Shown: positions 43,435 to 52,187, numbered from the stretch's first letter. The stretch: 64,000 nucleotides of DNA from Spirosoma foliorum (GCF_014117325.1 NZ_CP059732.1:5221001-5285000), one strand, 5' to 3'. Numbers and translations are program-made. Notes: generated by a model not told the origin, from the letters alone.

Positions 43435-44379
43435 CTATTTCTCATACGAAAACCCTTTTTCCTTTTCGCTGTTTTGATCGGCGGGTTCCAGCGTAAGTTT
43501 ATGATCGAAAGATTGTGTTACAGTTTTATGAATGCCTTTGCAAATGGTGTCTAAGGGTAAATCATTGTCGTCGGTACCAAAGGGGTTTTCAATTTCTTCG
43601 GCGATGATTTCAAGACTGGCCAACACATAAAAAACGAATATAACCAGCGGAATGACCAGATAGTGCAGATTGGAGACGTACCCAAGCGGCAATGTTAGGC
43701 AGTAGAAGGAAATGAATTTCTTGATAAATGAACTGTAAGAAAAGGGAATAGGGGTATTTTTGATTCGCTCGCAAGCGCCACAGACATCCATTAGGGACTG
43801 AATTTCTGAGTTTAGAATAATGAGATGTTCTGGCAATAACACCCTTCGCCGTTGTAAGTCATTGACCTTGCCAAAAATGATTAACGCAATTTGTTGGGGA
43901 ACATGCTCATTCAGATGTAAGCTCTGAAGGCTGAATGTTGAGGGTTCTGTGAATTCCCTTTCAAAAGATTGTTGCCGAAGATGGTTTTTGAGGGCAAAGG
44001 CGAAATTGGGAATCATGGCCCGAAAAAACTCGCGGGTTTCGGTTTGATCTGGTTCCAGTAATTGATCTAGCTTTAGCGCCAGATTTCGGGAATTGTTTAC
44101 CAGCGATCCCCATAATTTTCGACCTTCCCACCAACGATCGTAAGCAGTATTGGTACGAAAAACCAGCAGCATCGAAATTACGAAACTCAGCAGCGTGTGC
44201 ATGAGTGAGAAGTTCTTCAGATGCGGGTTTTCGCTCAGATCGAGCAGTTCGAGTATATGAACGATTACAAACGCGTAAAAGCCTACGCCGATTAAAATAG
44301 GCAGTAATTTACGTACCGTATCGGCCCGATTAAACGTAACAATAAACCGGAGCCATTCTTTGGGGTTGTACCTGACCAT
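43435..44379 (-). CDS. Bestrophin-like (UPF0187) membrane channel
   Basis: 314 residues with about four hydrophobic helices (near 25-45, 60-80, 215-260). The bestrophin signature is FRTNTAYDRWWEGRKLWGSLVNNSRNL, and NPFGTDDNDLPLD near the C terminus is the family's acidic cluster. Bacterial homologues form pentameric cation or anion channels in the inner membrane. It is convergent with the radical SAM gene (17 bp apart) and divergent from the DUF5103 gene. Confidence 0.9.
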   Translation of the reverse strand: MVRYNPKEWLRFIVTFNRADTVRKLLPILIGVGFYAFVIVHILELLDLSENPHLKNFSLMHTLLSFVISMLLVFRTNTAYDRWWEGRKLWGSLVNNSRNLALKLDQLLEPDQTETREFFRAMIPNFAFALKNHLRQQSFEREFTEPSTFSLQSLHLNEHVPQQIALIIFGKVNDLQRRRVLLPEHLIILNSEIQSLMDVCGACERIKNTPIPFSYSSFIKKFISFYCLTLPLGYVSNLHYLVIPLVIFVFYVLASLEIIAEEIENPFGTDDNDLPLDTICKGIHKTVTQSFDHKLTLEPADQNSEKEKGFSYEK

Positions 44380-44525
44380 GTAGCTGTTGTGTTGAGCAAA
44401 CTATAATCATACGCGATTCTGCTGGCGATACCAATGGTTAAATTCATTGCTATTGGCAACTTTGTATAATCGCGCCGATTGTAAAGCGTTAATTTAGTAA
44501 CTCTGTCGTATTAAAATAAGATTAA

Positions 44526-45824
44526 ATGAGTTTACTTGCCCGATTGTCTACTCTTTTGTTTTTGGGAATACTAGCGGCACCCGTATGGGGTCAGCAACTG
44601 AAAACCATCGACCATATTTATGATCCTAAAGTGGAAACCGTACTGCTGTTTCCACAAGTAAGTACCAACCAGCTCGACCCATCGCTAACCCTCAATCCGC
44701 CAGTTATTTCGCTGGATGAACAGGTGGCGCTTCAGCTCGAATTTGATGATCTGACAGCTACATATCGCTCATTCCGCGCTCGAATTGTTCATTGTAACGC
44801 CGATTGGCAACGCTCTGTTCTGAACGACATTGAGTTCACCTATGAGTACAACGACAATCCGATTACGGAATACCTAAATTCGATCAACACTAAAATTCCC
44901 TATTATCATTATCGATTTACGCTTCCCAAGCTGAAACTGCCGGGTAACTACCTGTTGGTGGTTTACGACGAGCGTAACCGAAACAACATCATCTTCACCC
45001 GTCGATTTTGTACCTACCAGAATCGGGTACAAGTAACTGCCGAAGCACGCTTTTCGACAGACCCGGCCCGTCAATTTTCCGATCAGCAAATCGATTTGAG
45101 TATTAATTACAAAGGCTATCAGGTTATCTCGCCACAAGATGACTTCAAGGTGGTGATCCGGCAGAATTACCGTGATGATCGTGAGATTCGTGGATTACGT
45201 CCGACCAATGTACAGTCTTTCGACCAGACGCTGGAATATAAGCTCATCGACCTGAGCAACACCATATTAGGTGGGAATGAGTACCGATTTTTTGATACGC
45301 GAACGGTACTATCTCGTGCTAACTACATTGATCGAATTGACCGGCTTGCCGACCGGAATGTGGTTTATGTGCAGACGGATAAATCGCGAAATCAGGGCCC
45401 TTATATCCAGAGCGATGATTTCAATGGTCAATTTGTAATCGACCAGCGGGAAACCAGCAATGGGGCAACGAATGCCGACTATATCGAAACAGTTTTCACG
45501 CTCAAAATACCCGAAGTGCAGAACTGGGATATATATGTAAACGGGGCGTTTAATTTCTGGCAACTAAACGATCGAAATCGCATGTCATTCGATGCCTTGT
45601 TGGGGGCTTACAGAGCTACTATTCTGCTCAAACAAGGCGTTTACAACTATGATTACGTTGGGCAAACGACAACCACGCCACCTAAAACAGACGAGCATTT
45701 TATTGAAGGGAGCTACTCAGGCACAGAAAACGACTACGAAGTATTTGTGTATCATCGCCCACCCGCATCTCGCGCCGATCAATTAATCGCGTACCAGAAA
45801 ATAGGAGTGAATAAGCGGAAGTAA
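44526..45824 (+). CDS. Type IX secretion system plug-domain protein (DUF5103)
   Basis: 432 residues with a signal peptide (1-22, ending VWGQ). LQLEFDDLTATYRSFRARIVHCNADWQRS and YEYNDNPITEYLNSINTKIPYYHYRFTLPKLKLPGNYLLVVY are the DUF5103 N-terminal blocks; NWDIYVNGAFNFWQLNDRNRMSFD and the KQGVYNYDYVG region form the second half. In Flavobacterium, the Plug protein closes the SprA translocon pore on the periplasmic side. The presence of this gene implies the organism has a T9SS, although no other T9SS gene is in the window. Confidence 0.88.
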   Translation: MSLLARLSTLLFLGILAAPVWGQQLKTIDHIYDPKVETVLLFPQVSTNQLDPSLTLNPPVISLDEQVALQLEFDDLTATYRSFRARIVHCNADWQRSVLNDIEFTYEYNDNPITEYLNSINTKIPYYHYRFTLPKLKLPGNYLLVVYDERNRNNIIFTRRFCTYQNRVQVTAEARFSTDPARQFSDQQIDLSINYKGYQVISPQDDFKVVIRQNYRDDREIRGLRPTNVQSFDQTLEYKLIDLSNTILGGNEYRFFDTRTVLSRANYIDRIDRLADRNVVYVQTDKSRNQGPYIQSDDFNGQFVIDQRETSNGATNADYIETVFTLKIPEVQNWDIYVNGAFNFWQLNDRNRMSFDALLGAYRATILLKQGVYNYDYVGQTTTTPPKTDEHFIEGSYSGTENDYEVFVYHRPPASRADQLIAYQKIGVNKRK

Positions 45825-46085
45825 TGTAAAGCGGTTAAGGGCTTAAGGCGCTATTTTGAGTTCCTAAAAGTCCTCCACTTTTTCTATACCACAAGGCAAT
45901 TTTGGCAAATCTATACCCGTGCTAGTAGCCGTTTCGAAGACTTATCTGATTTTCGATTTACACAAAATTCACTGCTTCCTATCCGCTCAAAAAGACGAAA
46001 AAATCATCAGTCACGCTGACCTTTCTACACGCTTTTATCCAATTTTCCTCTCTTACTAATTAGCAGTGATCAATTGCCCTGATTT

Positions 46086-46121
46086 TGTCCGCAAGTGAAC
46101 AGAATTTGTCCGGTTGCGGAC
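46086..46121 (+). promoter_or_regulatory. Candidate enhancer (tandem TGTCCG sites) for a sigma-54 activator
   Basis: TGTCCG occurs at 46086-46091 and 46107-46112, spaced exactly 21 bp, two helical turns. The second is part of a perfect dyad GTCCG-GTTG-CGGAC (46108-46121), and the first forms a longer dyad with it (GTCCGCAA 46087-46094 with TTGCGGAC 46114-46121). The position, 80-120 bp upstream of the sigma-54-like promoter, is typical for an NtrC-family activator. It sits in a 418-bp gap whose remaining part (45825-46080) shows nothing recognisable. Confidence 0.5.
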
Positions 46122-46177
46122 GTACCAACGAATTGGCACAAATTATAATTCATTGATAATCAATACAATTAAAGTTT

Positions 46178-46192
46178 TGGCACGCTCATTGA
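46178..46192 (+). promoter_or_regulatory. Sigma-54-type promoter
   Basis: TGGCACGCTCATTGA matches the -24/-12 consensus TGGCACG-N4-TTGC except for the last base (A for C), with correct spacing. Transcription would start near 46203, giving a 40-base leader before the ATG at 46243. Confidence 0.6.
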
Positions 46193-46242
46193 CTTAATGA
46201 TAGCAACTCAGTAAACAACACAAACACTAAACAACTACTACC

Positions 46243-46617
46243 ATGTTACCACTAATGACTAAAGTTGCCGCATCACTTTTGTTAAGCGCTTCAACCCTGT
46301 TTAATCCTACGACCCCTAAAACGCTGTCATTCGACGCAAGTGCTTTTGTAACTGCCGATCATCAGATTCGGGTAGCCGTTCGTAAGTCGGCCGAAACCCC
46401 AATTGAAGTGGTACTCCGGAACAAAAACCACGACGTACTTTATCAGCACAACATTGGCAAAAAAGAAGACAAGTACACCGTTAAATTGAATGTCAATGAT
46501 TTGGCTGATGGCGAGTATGAACTGGAAATCAAATCGAACGAAGGCAGTATCGTTAAGCAACTGAATGTGTCATCGCAGCCTGTTCAGCAAGTGGCTCGGA
46601 CTATTGCGATGAACTAA
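46243..46617 (+). CDS. Small secreted beta-sandwich protein
   Basis: 124 residues with a signal-like N terminus (MLPLMTKVAASLLLSASTLF). The mature part alternates short strands: FVTADHQIRVAVRKSAETPIEVVLRNKNHDVLYQHNIGKKED, then KLNVNDLADGEYELEIKSNEG, resembling the C-terminal sorting-domain-like (DUF3244-type) small secreted proteins of Bacteroidota. It probably acts in the periplasm or at the surface; no function is known to me. A sigma-54-like promoter with upstream sites precedes it, and an intrinsic terminator follows at once, so it is a monocistronic, tightly regulated unit. Confidence 0.75.
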   Translation: MLPLMTKVAASLLLSASTLFNPTTPKTLSFDASAFVTADHQIRVAVRKSAETPIEVVLRNKNHDVLYQHNIGKKEDKYTVKLNVNDLADGEYELEIKSNEGSIVKQLNVSSQPVQQVARTIAMN

Positions 46618-46639
46618 GGAAAACACATGAAATCAACAA

Positions 46640-46670
46640 CAAAGCCCGGCAATCGTCGGGCTTTGTTTAT
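46640..46670 (+). terminator. Intrinsic terminator of the small secreted protein gene
   Basis: The stem CAAAGCCCG / CGGGCTTTG with a short loop is followed by TTTATT. Confidence 0.85.
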
Positions 46671-46817
46671 TCCAATCAAGTTAGCGGTTCAGGCAGCAAA
46701 AATTCACACGATTGCGCTCATTTAAATCCGTGTGTTTGCAGCTTTCCGCTCCAGAACGTGTCATTGTAGCGGTATCCTTCGGATTGACTATCAATCCGAT
46801 AACACAAGGTAATAACC

Positions 46818-47162
46818 ATGAACGCACACTACAAATCCGACAAAGAGCCAATCGAGTTGTTATTAGGTATGGGTGGAGCCGTCCAGTACCTCGAACATAC
46901 GGTCAAAGATGACTTGCATTATTCTGTTTTGGTAAAAACGAAAGCGGGTAATAAACAAGTTACGATTCCCATCGAAGCCGTACAGAGCATTTACGCCAAA
47001 AAGCCATCCGAAGCTGTCATTAACTCCATAAGAAGGCAGCTTTCGTCAGACTCCCTGGCTGATGATACTACGCGGAATCTGACCAGCGAACCCCAGCATC
47101 GGTCAACGACTAACGTTTGGGGACAACTATCGAGCTTGTTTAACCGCCGGAAATTTAAGTAA
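46818..47162 (+). CDS. Hypothetical 114-residue cytoplasmic protein
   Basis: Not recognised. No signal peptide or membrane segment. The first 70 residues look folded (EPIELLLGMGGAVQYLEHTVKDDLHYSVLVKTKAGNKQVTIPIEAVQSIYAKKP, alternating strands), while the last 45 are polar and probably disordered (LTSEPQHRSTTNVWGQL). The ATG at 46818 gives a sensible start. The stop codon overlaps the perfect hairpin at 47161-47193. Codon structure and length favour a real gene, but no homologue family comes to mind. Confidence 0.55.
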   Translation: MNAHYKSDKEPIELLLGMGGAVQYLEHTVKDDLHYSVLVKTKAGNKQVTIPIEAVQSIYAKKPSEAVINSIRRQLSSDSLADDTTRNLTSEPQHRSTTNVWGQLSSLFNRRKFK

Positions 47163-47193
47163 ACCTATAAGGTCTCGAAGACCTTATAGGTTT
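47161..47193. terminator. Perfect hairpin between convergent genes
   Basis: AAACCTATAAGGTCT pairs with AGACCTTATAGGTTT (15 bp, three-base loop). It overlaps the plus-strand stop codon and lies four bases from the minus-strand stop at 47198. It is similar to the dyad at 11551-11614. Confidence 0.8.
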
Positions 47194-47197
47194 GGAA

Positions 47198-48376
47198 TCA
47201 ATACCCTTGCAAATCAAAGTCGGCGCTATCGATCTGCTCGACTCGTTTGCCCATCTTTTTCTGGATGATTTTGAAATGATGTTCATCATCGGGCGTAATC
47301 AACGAAAAGGCTTTCCCTTTCGCTTCCGCGCGACCTGTCCGGCCAATTCGGTGAACGTAATCTTTAGGAGATCGGGGCAAATCGAAGTTGATGACGTACG
47401 GGAGTAGTTGAATGTCAATGCCGCGCGCCAGTAAATCGGTGGCGACCATTACAGTAAGCTGACCTGCCTTGAATTTCTGAAGTACTTCGGTTCGGATATT
47501 CTGTCCTTTCTGACCATGAATAGCAGCGGCTTGTATTCCGTTCTTCGTCAGTTTAACAACCAGATTGTCAGCCGTTCGGGTCGATGAAACAAAGACCAGA
47601 ACCTGCTTCATTTTCTCGGTCTTGATCAGGTACCGTAACAGCGGGCCTTTGCGTTCGGCGTTAACTTTATAGGCCAGTTGTTCAATCAGGTCAAGATTGG
47701 TTTCTTCTTCGACAACCTCAATTTTAATCGGTGTTCGTAAGAGTGTTGCGTTGATGTCCTGAATGGCATCGCCCAATGTGGCCGAAAACAGGATTGTCTG
47801 GCGTTTTTTGGGCAACAACGCAAACAACTTGCTCATTTCGTCGGCAAAGCCGAGTTCAAGCATTTTATCGGCTTCATCGAGCACCAGAATTTCGACATCA
47901 GATAAACGCAGGGCGCGCTGGTCCAGCAAATCCAGTAATCGACCGGGTGTGGCTACAATGATATCAGCGCCATACACCGCCTGCATTTGCGGATTGATGG
48001 ATACGCCCCCGTAAACGGCCACGGTTTTTACTTTCGGAAACAGGTGTACACCCAACGTCTGAAACACATCGGCAACCTGACCAGCCAATTCGCGTGTGGG
48101 CACCAGCACCAACACGCTGGCGTATCGACCACTGGCTTCTTTTGTTCGATGGAACAATTCCAGAATCGGCAGCACGAAACTGGCGGTTTTTCCAGACCCT
48201 GTTTTGGCGATACCCAGAATGTCCTTTCCGCGTAGAATGGATGGAATAGCGTCTCGCTGAATGGGATAAGGACGCGTGTATAGTTGCTCTGCAGCGGCTT
48301 TCACAAGCGGCTCCGACAAGCCCAGCGATGCGAACGTTGCGTTATTTTTTTCCGCTTCGTTTAATGGGTCGACCAT
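47198..48376 (-). CDS. DEAD-box RNA helicase
   Basis: 392 residues, the minimal RhlE-like core with no long C-terminal extension. Q-motif region FASLGLSEPLVKAAAEQ, motif I AKTGSGKT, Ia PTRELAGQ, Ib TPGRLLDLL, II LDEADKML, III SAT, V TDLLARGIDI and VI HRIGRTGR are all intact. It would unwind structured RNA. The ATG at 48376 lies 35 bases inside the 3' end of the upstream helicase gene, so the two are probably translationally coupled. Confidence 0.93.
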   Translation of the reverse strand: MVDPLNEAEKNNATFASLGLSEPLVKAAAEQLYTRPYPIQRDAIPSILRGKDILGIAKTGSGKTASFVLPILELFHRTKEASGRYASVLVLVPTRELAGQVADVFQTLGVHLFPKVKTVAVYGGVSINPQMQAVYGADIIVATPGRLLDLLDQRALRLSDVEILVLDEADKMLELGFADEMSKLFALLPKKRQTILFSATLGDAIQDINATLLRTPIKIEVVEEETNLDLIEQLAYKVNAERKGPLLRYLIKTEKMKQVLVFVSSTRTADNLVVKLTKNGIQAAAIHGQKGQNIRTEVLQKFKAGQLTVMVATDLLARGIDIQLLPYVINFDLPRSPKDYVHRIGRTGRAEAKGKAFSLITPDDEHHFKIIQKKMGKRVEQIDSADFDLQGY

Positions 48377-49670
48377 ATTTTAACATTTTTTCGGCTGCGT
48401 GATCGCGCCGGACATTTACTTTTTTATTCTTAGCCAGTTTCTCGTGAAAAGCTGGCCCAACGTCTTCGCGTTTAGGTGCTTTTACCTCTGGCATTTTCAT
48501 GTGAACCTTCGGTTTTTCAGCCTCTGTAAGCACCTCCGAAATGGCCAGATCTTCCGGTAATGGTACTAGCGGAATCTGGTAATTCATCAACGCTTCGATG
48601 GCCTCCTGTTTCTCCTCATCGGCAGGTGTGATGAAGGTTATTGCAATGCCTTTCTGGTCGGCGCGCCCCGTTCGGCCAATCCGGTGGATATAGTTTTCCG
48701 GCACGTCGGGCATATCGAAATTGATCACGTGCGACACTTCAGCTACGTCTAATCCGCGAGCGATGATATCCGTAGCAATCAGAATACGAAACGCGCCCGA
48801 CTTAAAGTTATCAACAGCCTCAAATCGCTGATTTTGTGCCTTGTTCGAGTGAATAATTCCTAGCTGACCAGGAAATTTGGCATCCATTTCTTCATAAACC
48901 TGATCGGCCAGTTGCTTGGTTGCCACAAAGACTAGCACTTTAGTCATTGTGGCGTCCTGATTCAGCAACAATTTCAGGAGGTTAATTTTTGTGTAAAAGT
49001 TAGGAACCTCATAAGCCGATTGCGCAATGTTTTCCAGGGGTGTTCCAACTGGCGCGGCTTCTACCCGAACCGGATTGTTGAAAAACGTTTCGATTAACTT
49101 CTCAACCTCAATCGTTAGTGTAGCTGAAAACAGCAGGTTTTGTCGCTTGGGTGGTAGTAGGTCCAGAATGATTTTTAGCTGCGTACGGAACCCAAGATCC
49201 AGCATTTCATCCACTTCGTCGATGACCAGTTTTTTGATCGCCTTCGTTTTGAATGTACCATTCGACAACAGATCGACCAGCCGACCGGGCGTAGCGACCA
49301 GGATATCCATGCCTTTCTGCACTTCAGCCGCCTGTGGTTTCAGATTGACGCCCCCATACACGCCAACCGCTGTCAGGTTCATGTAGGCAGTTAATTGGTT
49401 CACCGTTTCCAGCACCTGCACGACCAGTTCGCGCGTGGGAACGATGATCAGAAGTTGGGCCAGTTTCTCTTTCGAAAATTGGAGCTGACGAAGGCAGGGC
49501 AGCAGATACGCCAGTGTTTTCCCCGTTCCTGTTTGCGCCAGTCCGCACACATCCCGTCCCGACATAACAACCGAAAACACATTCTGCTGAATGGTTGTGG
49601 GTGTCGTGTAGCCCAGGTCTTCCAGGGCATTACTCAGCGGTTTATTCAGATTCAGTTCATCAAACGTCAT
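48342..49670 (-). CDS. DEAD-box-type RNA helicase (DEVD variant)
   Basis: 442 residues. FDELNLNKPLSNALEDLGYTTPTTIQ (Q motif), AQTGTGKT (I), PTRELVVQ, TPGRLVDLL, SAT, TDIIARGLDV and HRIGRTGR are standard, but motif II reads DEVD instead of DEAD. A basic C-terminal tail (about 380-442, rich in K/R, ending PIKRSGKK) is likely an RNA-binding extension. It is the first gene of a two-helicase minus-strand pair. The GTPase-like substitution in motif II is conservative and probably compatible with ATPase activity. Confidence 0.92.
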   Translation of the reverse strand: MTFDELNLNKPLSNALEDLGYTTPTTIQQNVFSVVMSGRDVCGLAQTGTGKTLAYLLPCLRQLQFSKEKLAQLLIIVPTRELVVQVLETVNQLTAYMNLTAVGVYGGVNLKPQAAEVQKGMDILVATPGRLVDLLSNGTFKTKAIKKLVIDEVDEMLDLGFRTQLKIILDLLPPKRQNLLFSATLTIEVEKLIETFFNNPVRVEAAPVGTPLENIAQSAYEVPNFYTKINLLKLLLNQDATMTKVLVFVATKQLADQVYEEMDAKFPGQLGIIHSNKAQNQRFEAVDNFKSGAFRILIATDIIARGLDVAEVSHVINFDMPDVPENYIHRIGRTGRADQKGIAITFITPADEEKQEAIEALMNYQIPLVPLPEDLAISEVLTEAEKPKVHMKMPEVKAPKREDVGPAFHEKLAKNKKVNVRRDHAAEKMLKYGRPIKRSGKK

Positions 49671-49737
49671 AGCGTGCTCATTGTCTACCAGTTTGTAAAG
49701 GTACGGCTATTCCATGAACTCATTGCAGGATAGGTTT

Positions 49738-50177
49738 TTCTGATAGGATTTACAGCCGGGCCGACGTTCGGATAAAACAGGATTTTATTGAATCTGAAGA
49801 GATCCGTATCCCATATCCTCGGTCTGTTTCTTCATAGAACGCTTTGACTAAGGTTGATTTACAAGCGGTGAGGACACCTAGAGTGTATACACATCTCAGA
49901 CTTAGGCTAATCAGCCCTGTAAGGGCGTCCTGTCAATAGGCATTGTCGCTTAGTAGAAGTCTGAAGCGCCGTAGGTGCGACCTAATTCTGTTCATATCGG
50001 TCGCACCTACGGCGCTTCAGGGTACGATTAGTTCTCTATTTACTATTAACAGGAGACTCCTAACGGAGTTTTGAACATGCTCAAAAAATGTGTGTATACT
50101 CTAGGTGTCCTCACAGACCGAGGATACGATTTCTCTTGTCGTATCACATCCTGTTAATCCTGTAAATCCTGTCAGAA
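49738..50177. repeat. Outer CAGGATTAACAGG palindrome with nested repeat inside
   Basis: The left arm (from 49738, TTCTGATAGGATTTACAG) and right arm (50152-50177) are complementary and have the same sequence type as the repeat at 4297-4375. The left arm is interrupted by a 15-base GC-rich insert CCGGGCCGACGTTCG (49756-49770). Between the arms lies nested repeat copy 3. Together they account for the 529-bp gap between the helicase genes. Confidence 0.8.
49815..50125. repeat. Nested palindromic repeat, copy 3 of 3
   Basis: The most symmetric copy. From outside in: ATCCTCGGTCTG / CAGACCGAGGAT; GAGGACACCTAGAGTGTATA / its near complement TATACTCTAGGTGTCCTC; AGCCCTGTAAGGGCGTCCTG and CAATAG against CTATTAACAGGAGACTCC; and a central hairpin AAGCGCCGTAGGTGCGACC / GGTCGCACCTACGGCGCTT. 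Same orientation as copies 1 and 2. Confidence 0.93.
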
Positions 50178-50199
50178 ATTTAATCCGTACTTTTAGGGT

Positions 50200-51522
50200 A
50201 TGATAAGTTCGCAACAGCAGGAGCAAACCCTGAAAAGTCTCGGTATTTCGGCGTTAAAACCGATGCAGGAGGCTGCTCAAAAAGCCATTTTACAGGATAA
50301 CGATACATTTCTGATAGCGCCGACGGGTTCCGGCAAAACGATTGCGTTTCTACTTCCCGTTCTCCAACTACTCAAACCGAATCGGAATGAGGTGCAATGC
50401 CTGATTCTGGCACCCACCCGTGAGCTGGCCATGCAGATTGAACAGGTCTGGAAAAAAATGGCGACGGGTTATAAAGTCAACGTGTGCTACGGAGGCCATC
50501 CGGTGGAAACCGAAATCAAGAACCTAAGTAATCCCCCTGCCCTACTGATTGGCACTCCCGGACGAATTACAGATCACATTTCCCGTCGAACCTTCTCGCT
50601 GGACGGTATTCATACGCTGGTTCTGGATGAATTTGATAAATCGCTGGAACTGGGCTTTCAGGAGGAGATGGCTTATATTATCAGCGGCCTGCGTAATCTC
50701 CGGAAACGGGTGCTGGTTTCGGCTACATCGGGCATTACCATCCCTGATTTTGTTAAACTCAACGCTCCAACAACCCTAACGTTCACGCCCAACGAAGACG
50801 TATCGACTAACTTAACCGTTAAGATTGTCAATTCGGACGCAAAAGATAAAATTGAGACGCTGTTTCAACTGATTTGCTCACTGAATTCGGAATCAGCTCT
50901 GATTTTCTGCAACCATCGGGATGCCGCCGAGCGAACCAGTGCCCTGCTGAACGAAATGGGAATTTATTCGACCTTCTATCACGGTGGCATGGAGCAGGAC
51001 GATCGCGAACGGGCGTTGATTCTGTTCCGCAACGGCAGTGTTACTTATCTGGTTACCACGGATCTGGCAGCTCGTGGGTTGGACATTCCCGAAATGAAAC
51101 ACGTGATTCACTACCATCTGCCGCCACACGCCCACGAGTTTACTCATCGGAACGGTCGAACGGCGCGTATGCAGACATCGGGAACGGCTTATGTGATTTT
51201 ACACCGTGATGAACCCCGACCACCGTATCTGGATAAATCACTCGAAACGTTAGAACTCCCCGCTAATTCGCCCTTACCCAATCCGCCCGAATTTGTGACC
51301 ATTTATATTAGTGGGGGCAAGAAGAACAAGCTTAACAAGGTCGATATCGTTGGCTTTTTCTCTCAAAAGGGGCAACTCGAAAAAGGCGATTTAGGCTTGA
51401 TTGAAGTAAAGGATTTCATCTCGTTTGCGGCCGTAAAAAAAGCCAAAGTTGATGCTTTTCTGAAGCGGATCAAAGACGAAAAAATGAAGGGAAAGAAGTA
51501 CAAAATTGAACTAGCTCGTTAA
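50200..51522 (+). CDS. DEAD-box-like helicase (DEFD, HRNGRTAR variant)
   Basis: 440 residues. APTGSGKT (I), PTRELAMQ, TPGRITDHI, SAT, TTDLAARGLDIPE are standard, but motif II is DEFD and motif VI is HRNGRTAR instead of HRIGRTGR. The C terminus (about 365-440) is a DbpA-like RNA-binding domain (FVTIYISGGKKNKLNKVDIVGFFSQKGQL...DLGLIEVKDFISFAAVKKAKVDAFLKRI), which in DbpA targets 23S rRNA hairpin 92. A ribosome-assembly role is therefore likely. The Crp-like regulator follows 15 bp downstream. Confidence 0.9.
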   Translation: MISSQQQEQTLKSLGISALKPMQEAAQKAILQDNDTFLIAPTGSGKTIAFLLPVLQLLKPNRNEVQCLILAPTRELAMQIEQVWKKMATGYKVNVCYGGHPVETEIKNLSNPPALLIGTPGRITDHISRRTFSLDGIHTLVLDEFDKSLELGFQEEMAYIISGLRNLRKRVLVSATSGITIPDFVKLNAPTTLTFTPNEDVSTNLTVKIVNSDAKDKIETLFQLICSLNSESALIFCNHRDAAERTSALLNEMGIYSTFYHGGMEQDDRERALILFRNGSVTYLVTTDLAARGLDIPEMKHVIHYHLPPHAHEFTHRNGRTARMQTSGTAYVILHRDEPRPPYLDKSLETLELPANSPLPNPPEFVTIYISGGKKNKLNKVDIVGFFSQKGQLEKGDLGLIEVKDFISFAAVKKAKVDAFLKRIKDEKMKGKKYKIELAR

Positions 51523-51536
51523 GTCGACCAATAGGT

Positions 51537-52115
51537 ATGTTCGAGATTTTCCGAAACTATTTAAGCAGTAAAACTAGCCTCTCCGAAGCCGATTTTGAGC
51601 AGATAAGGGCGATGAGTGTCATCAAAAAACTGCGAAAACACCAGTACTTATTGCAGGAAGGTGATGTCTGGCGATCCAATGCATTTATAGCTAAGGGTTG
51701 TCTTCGCAGGTATCAGGTCGATGCCAAAGGGCAGGAACACATATTGACATTTGCCACCGAAAACTGGTGGATTGGTGACCGCGATAGTTTACTAACGGGC
51801 AATCCGGCTATCAGTAATATCGATGCCATTGAAGATTCGGAAGTTGTACTGATTAGCAAGGAAAACTTCGATCAACTCTGCCAGCAACTCCCCTCCTTCA
51901 ACGAGTTTATTCAAACAATTCTCCAGAAGAGTTTCATTGCTTCGCAGAACAGAATCTACGCGACGATCAGCTATACCGCCGAAGAAAAGTACCAGAACTT
52001 CATCACCACCCGTCCCGAACTAGCCAACCGAGTTCCCCAGCACATGATTGCGTCCTATCTGGGCATCTCCGCCGAAACCCTCAGTCGAGTCCGAAACCAA
52101 ATGGCGAAGAAGTAG
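51537..52115 (+). CDS. Crp/Fnr-family transcriptional regulator
   Basis: 192 residues. A cyclic-nucleotide-binding-like beta roll (YLLQEGDVWRSNAFIAKGCLRRYQVD, EHILTFATENWWIGD) is followed by a C-terminal helix-turn-helix (VPQHMIASYLGISAETLSRVRNQMAKK). The cAMP-contact arginine/glutamate pair is not evident, as in many Bacteroidota members of unknown ligand. It is 15 bp after the helicase gene and probably co-transcribed. The last codons and stop lie in the repeat at 52112-52187. Confidence 0.9.
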   Translation: MFEIFRNYLSSKTSLSEADFEQIRAMSVIKKLRKHQYLLQEGDVWRSNAFIAKGCLRRYQVDAKGQEHILTFATENWWIGDRDSLLTGNPAISNIDAIEDSEVVLISKENFDQLCQQLPSFNEFIQTILQKSFIASQNRIYATISYTAEEKYQNFITTRPELANRVPQHMIASYLGISAETLSRVRNQMAKK

Positions 52116-52187
52116 CGCGGACATCCTGTCCGCATAGCCCAAGTGAAATTTTAGAATTCGGCTATGCGGACAAGATGTCCGCGCTAC
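52112..52187. repeat. Intergenic inverted repeat sharing GTCCGCATAGCC core
   Basis: The arms (about 52112-52138 and 52160-52187) pair with a single mismatch. Each arm includes GGACATCNTGTCC, itself a palindrome. The core matches the 21258-21365 repeat. The left arm overlaps the Crp/Fnr stop codon. Confidence 0.9.

Noticed and set aside
46134..46150. A second TTGGCAC as a sigma-54 promoter
   Set aside because: No TTGC/TTGA lies at the correct spacing downstream, and its position relative to the gene is less fitting.
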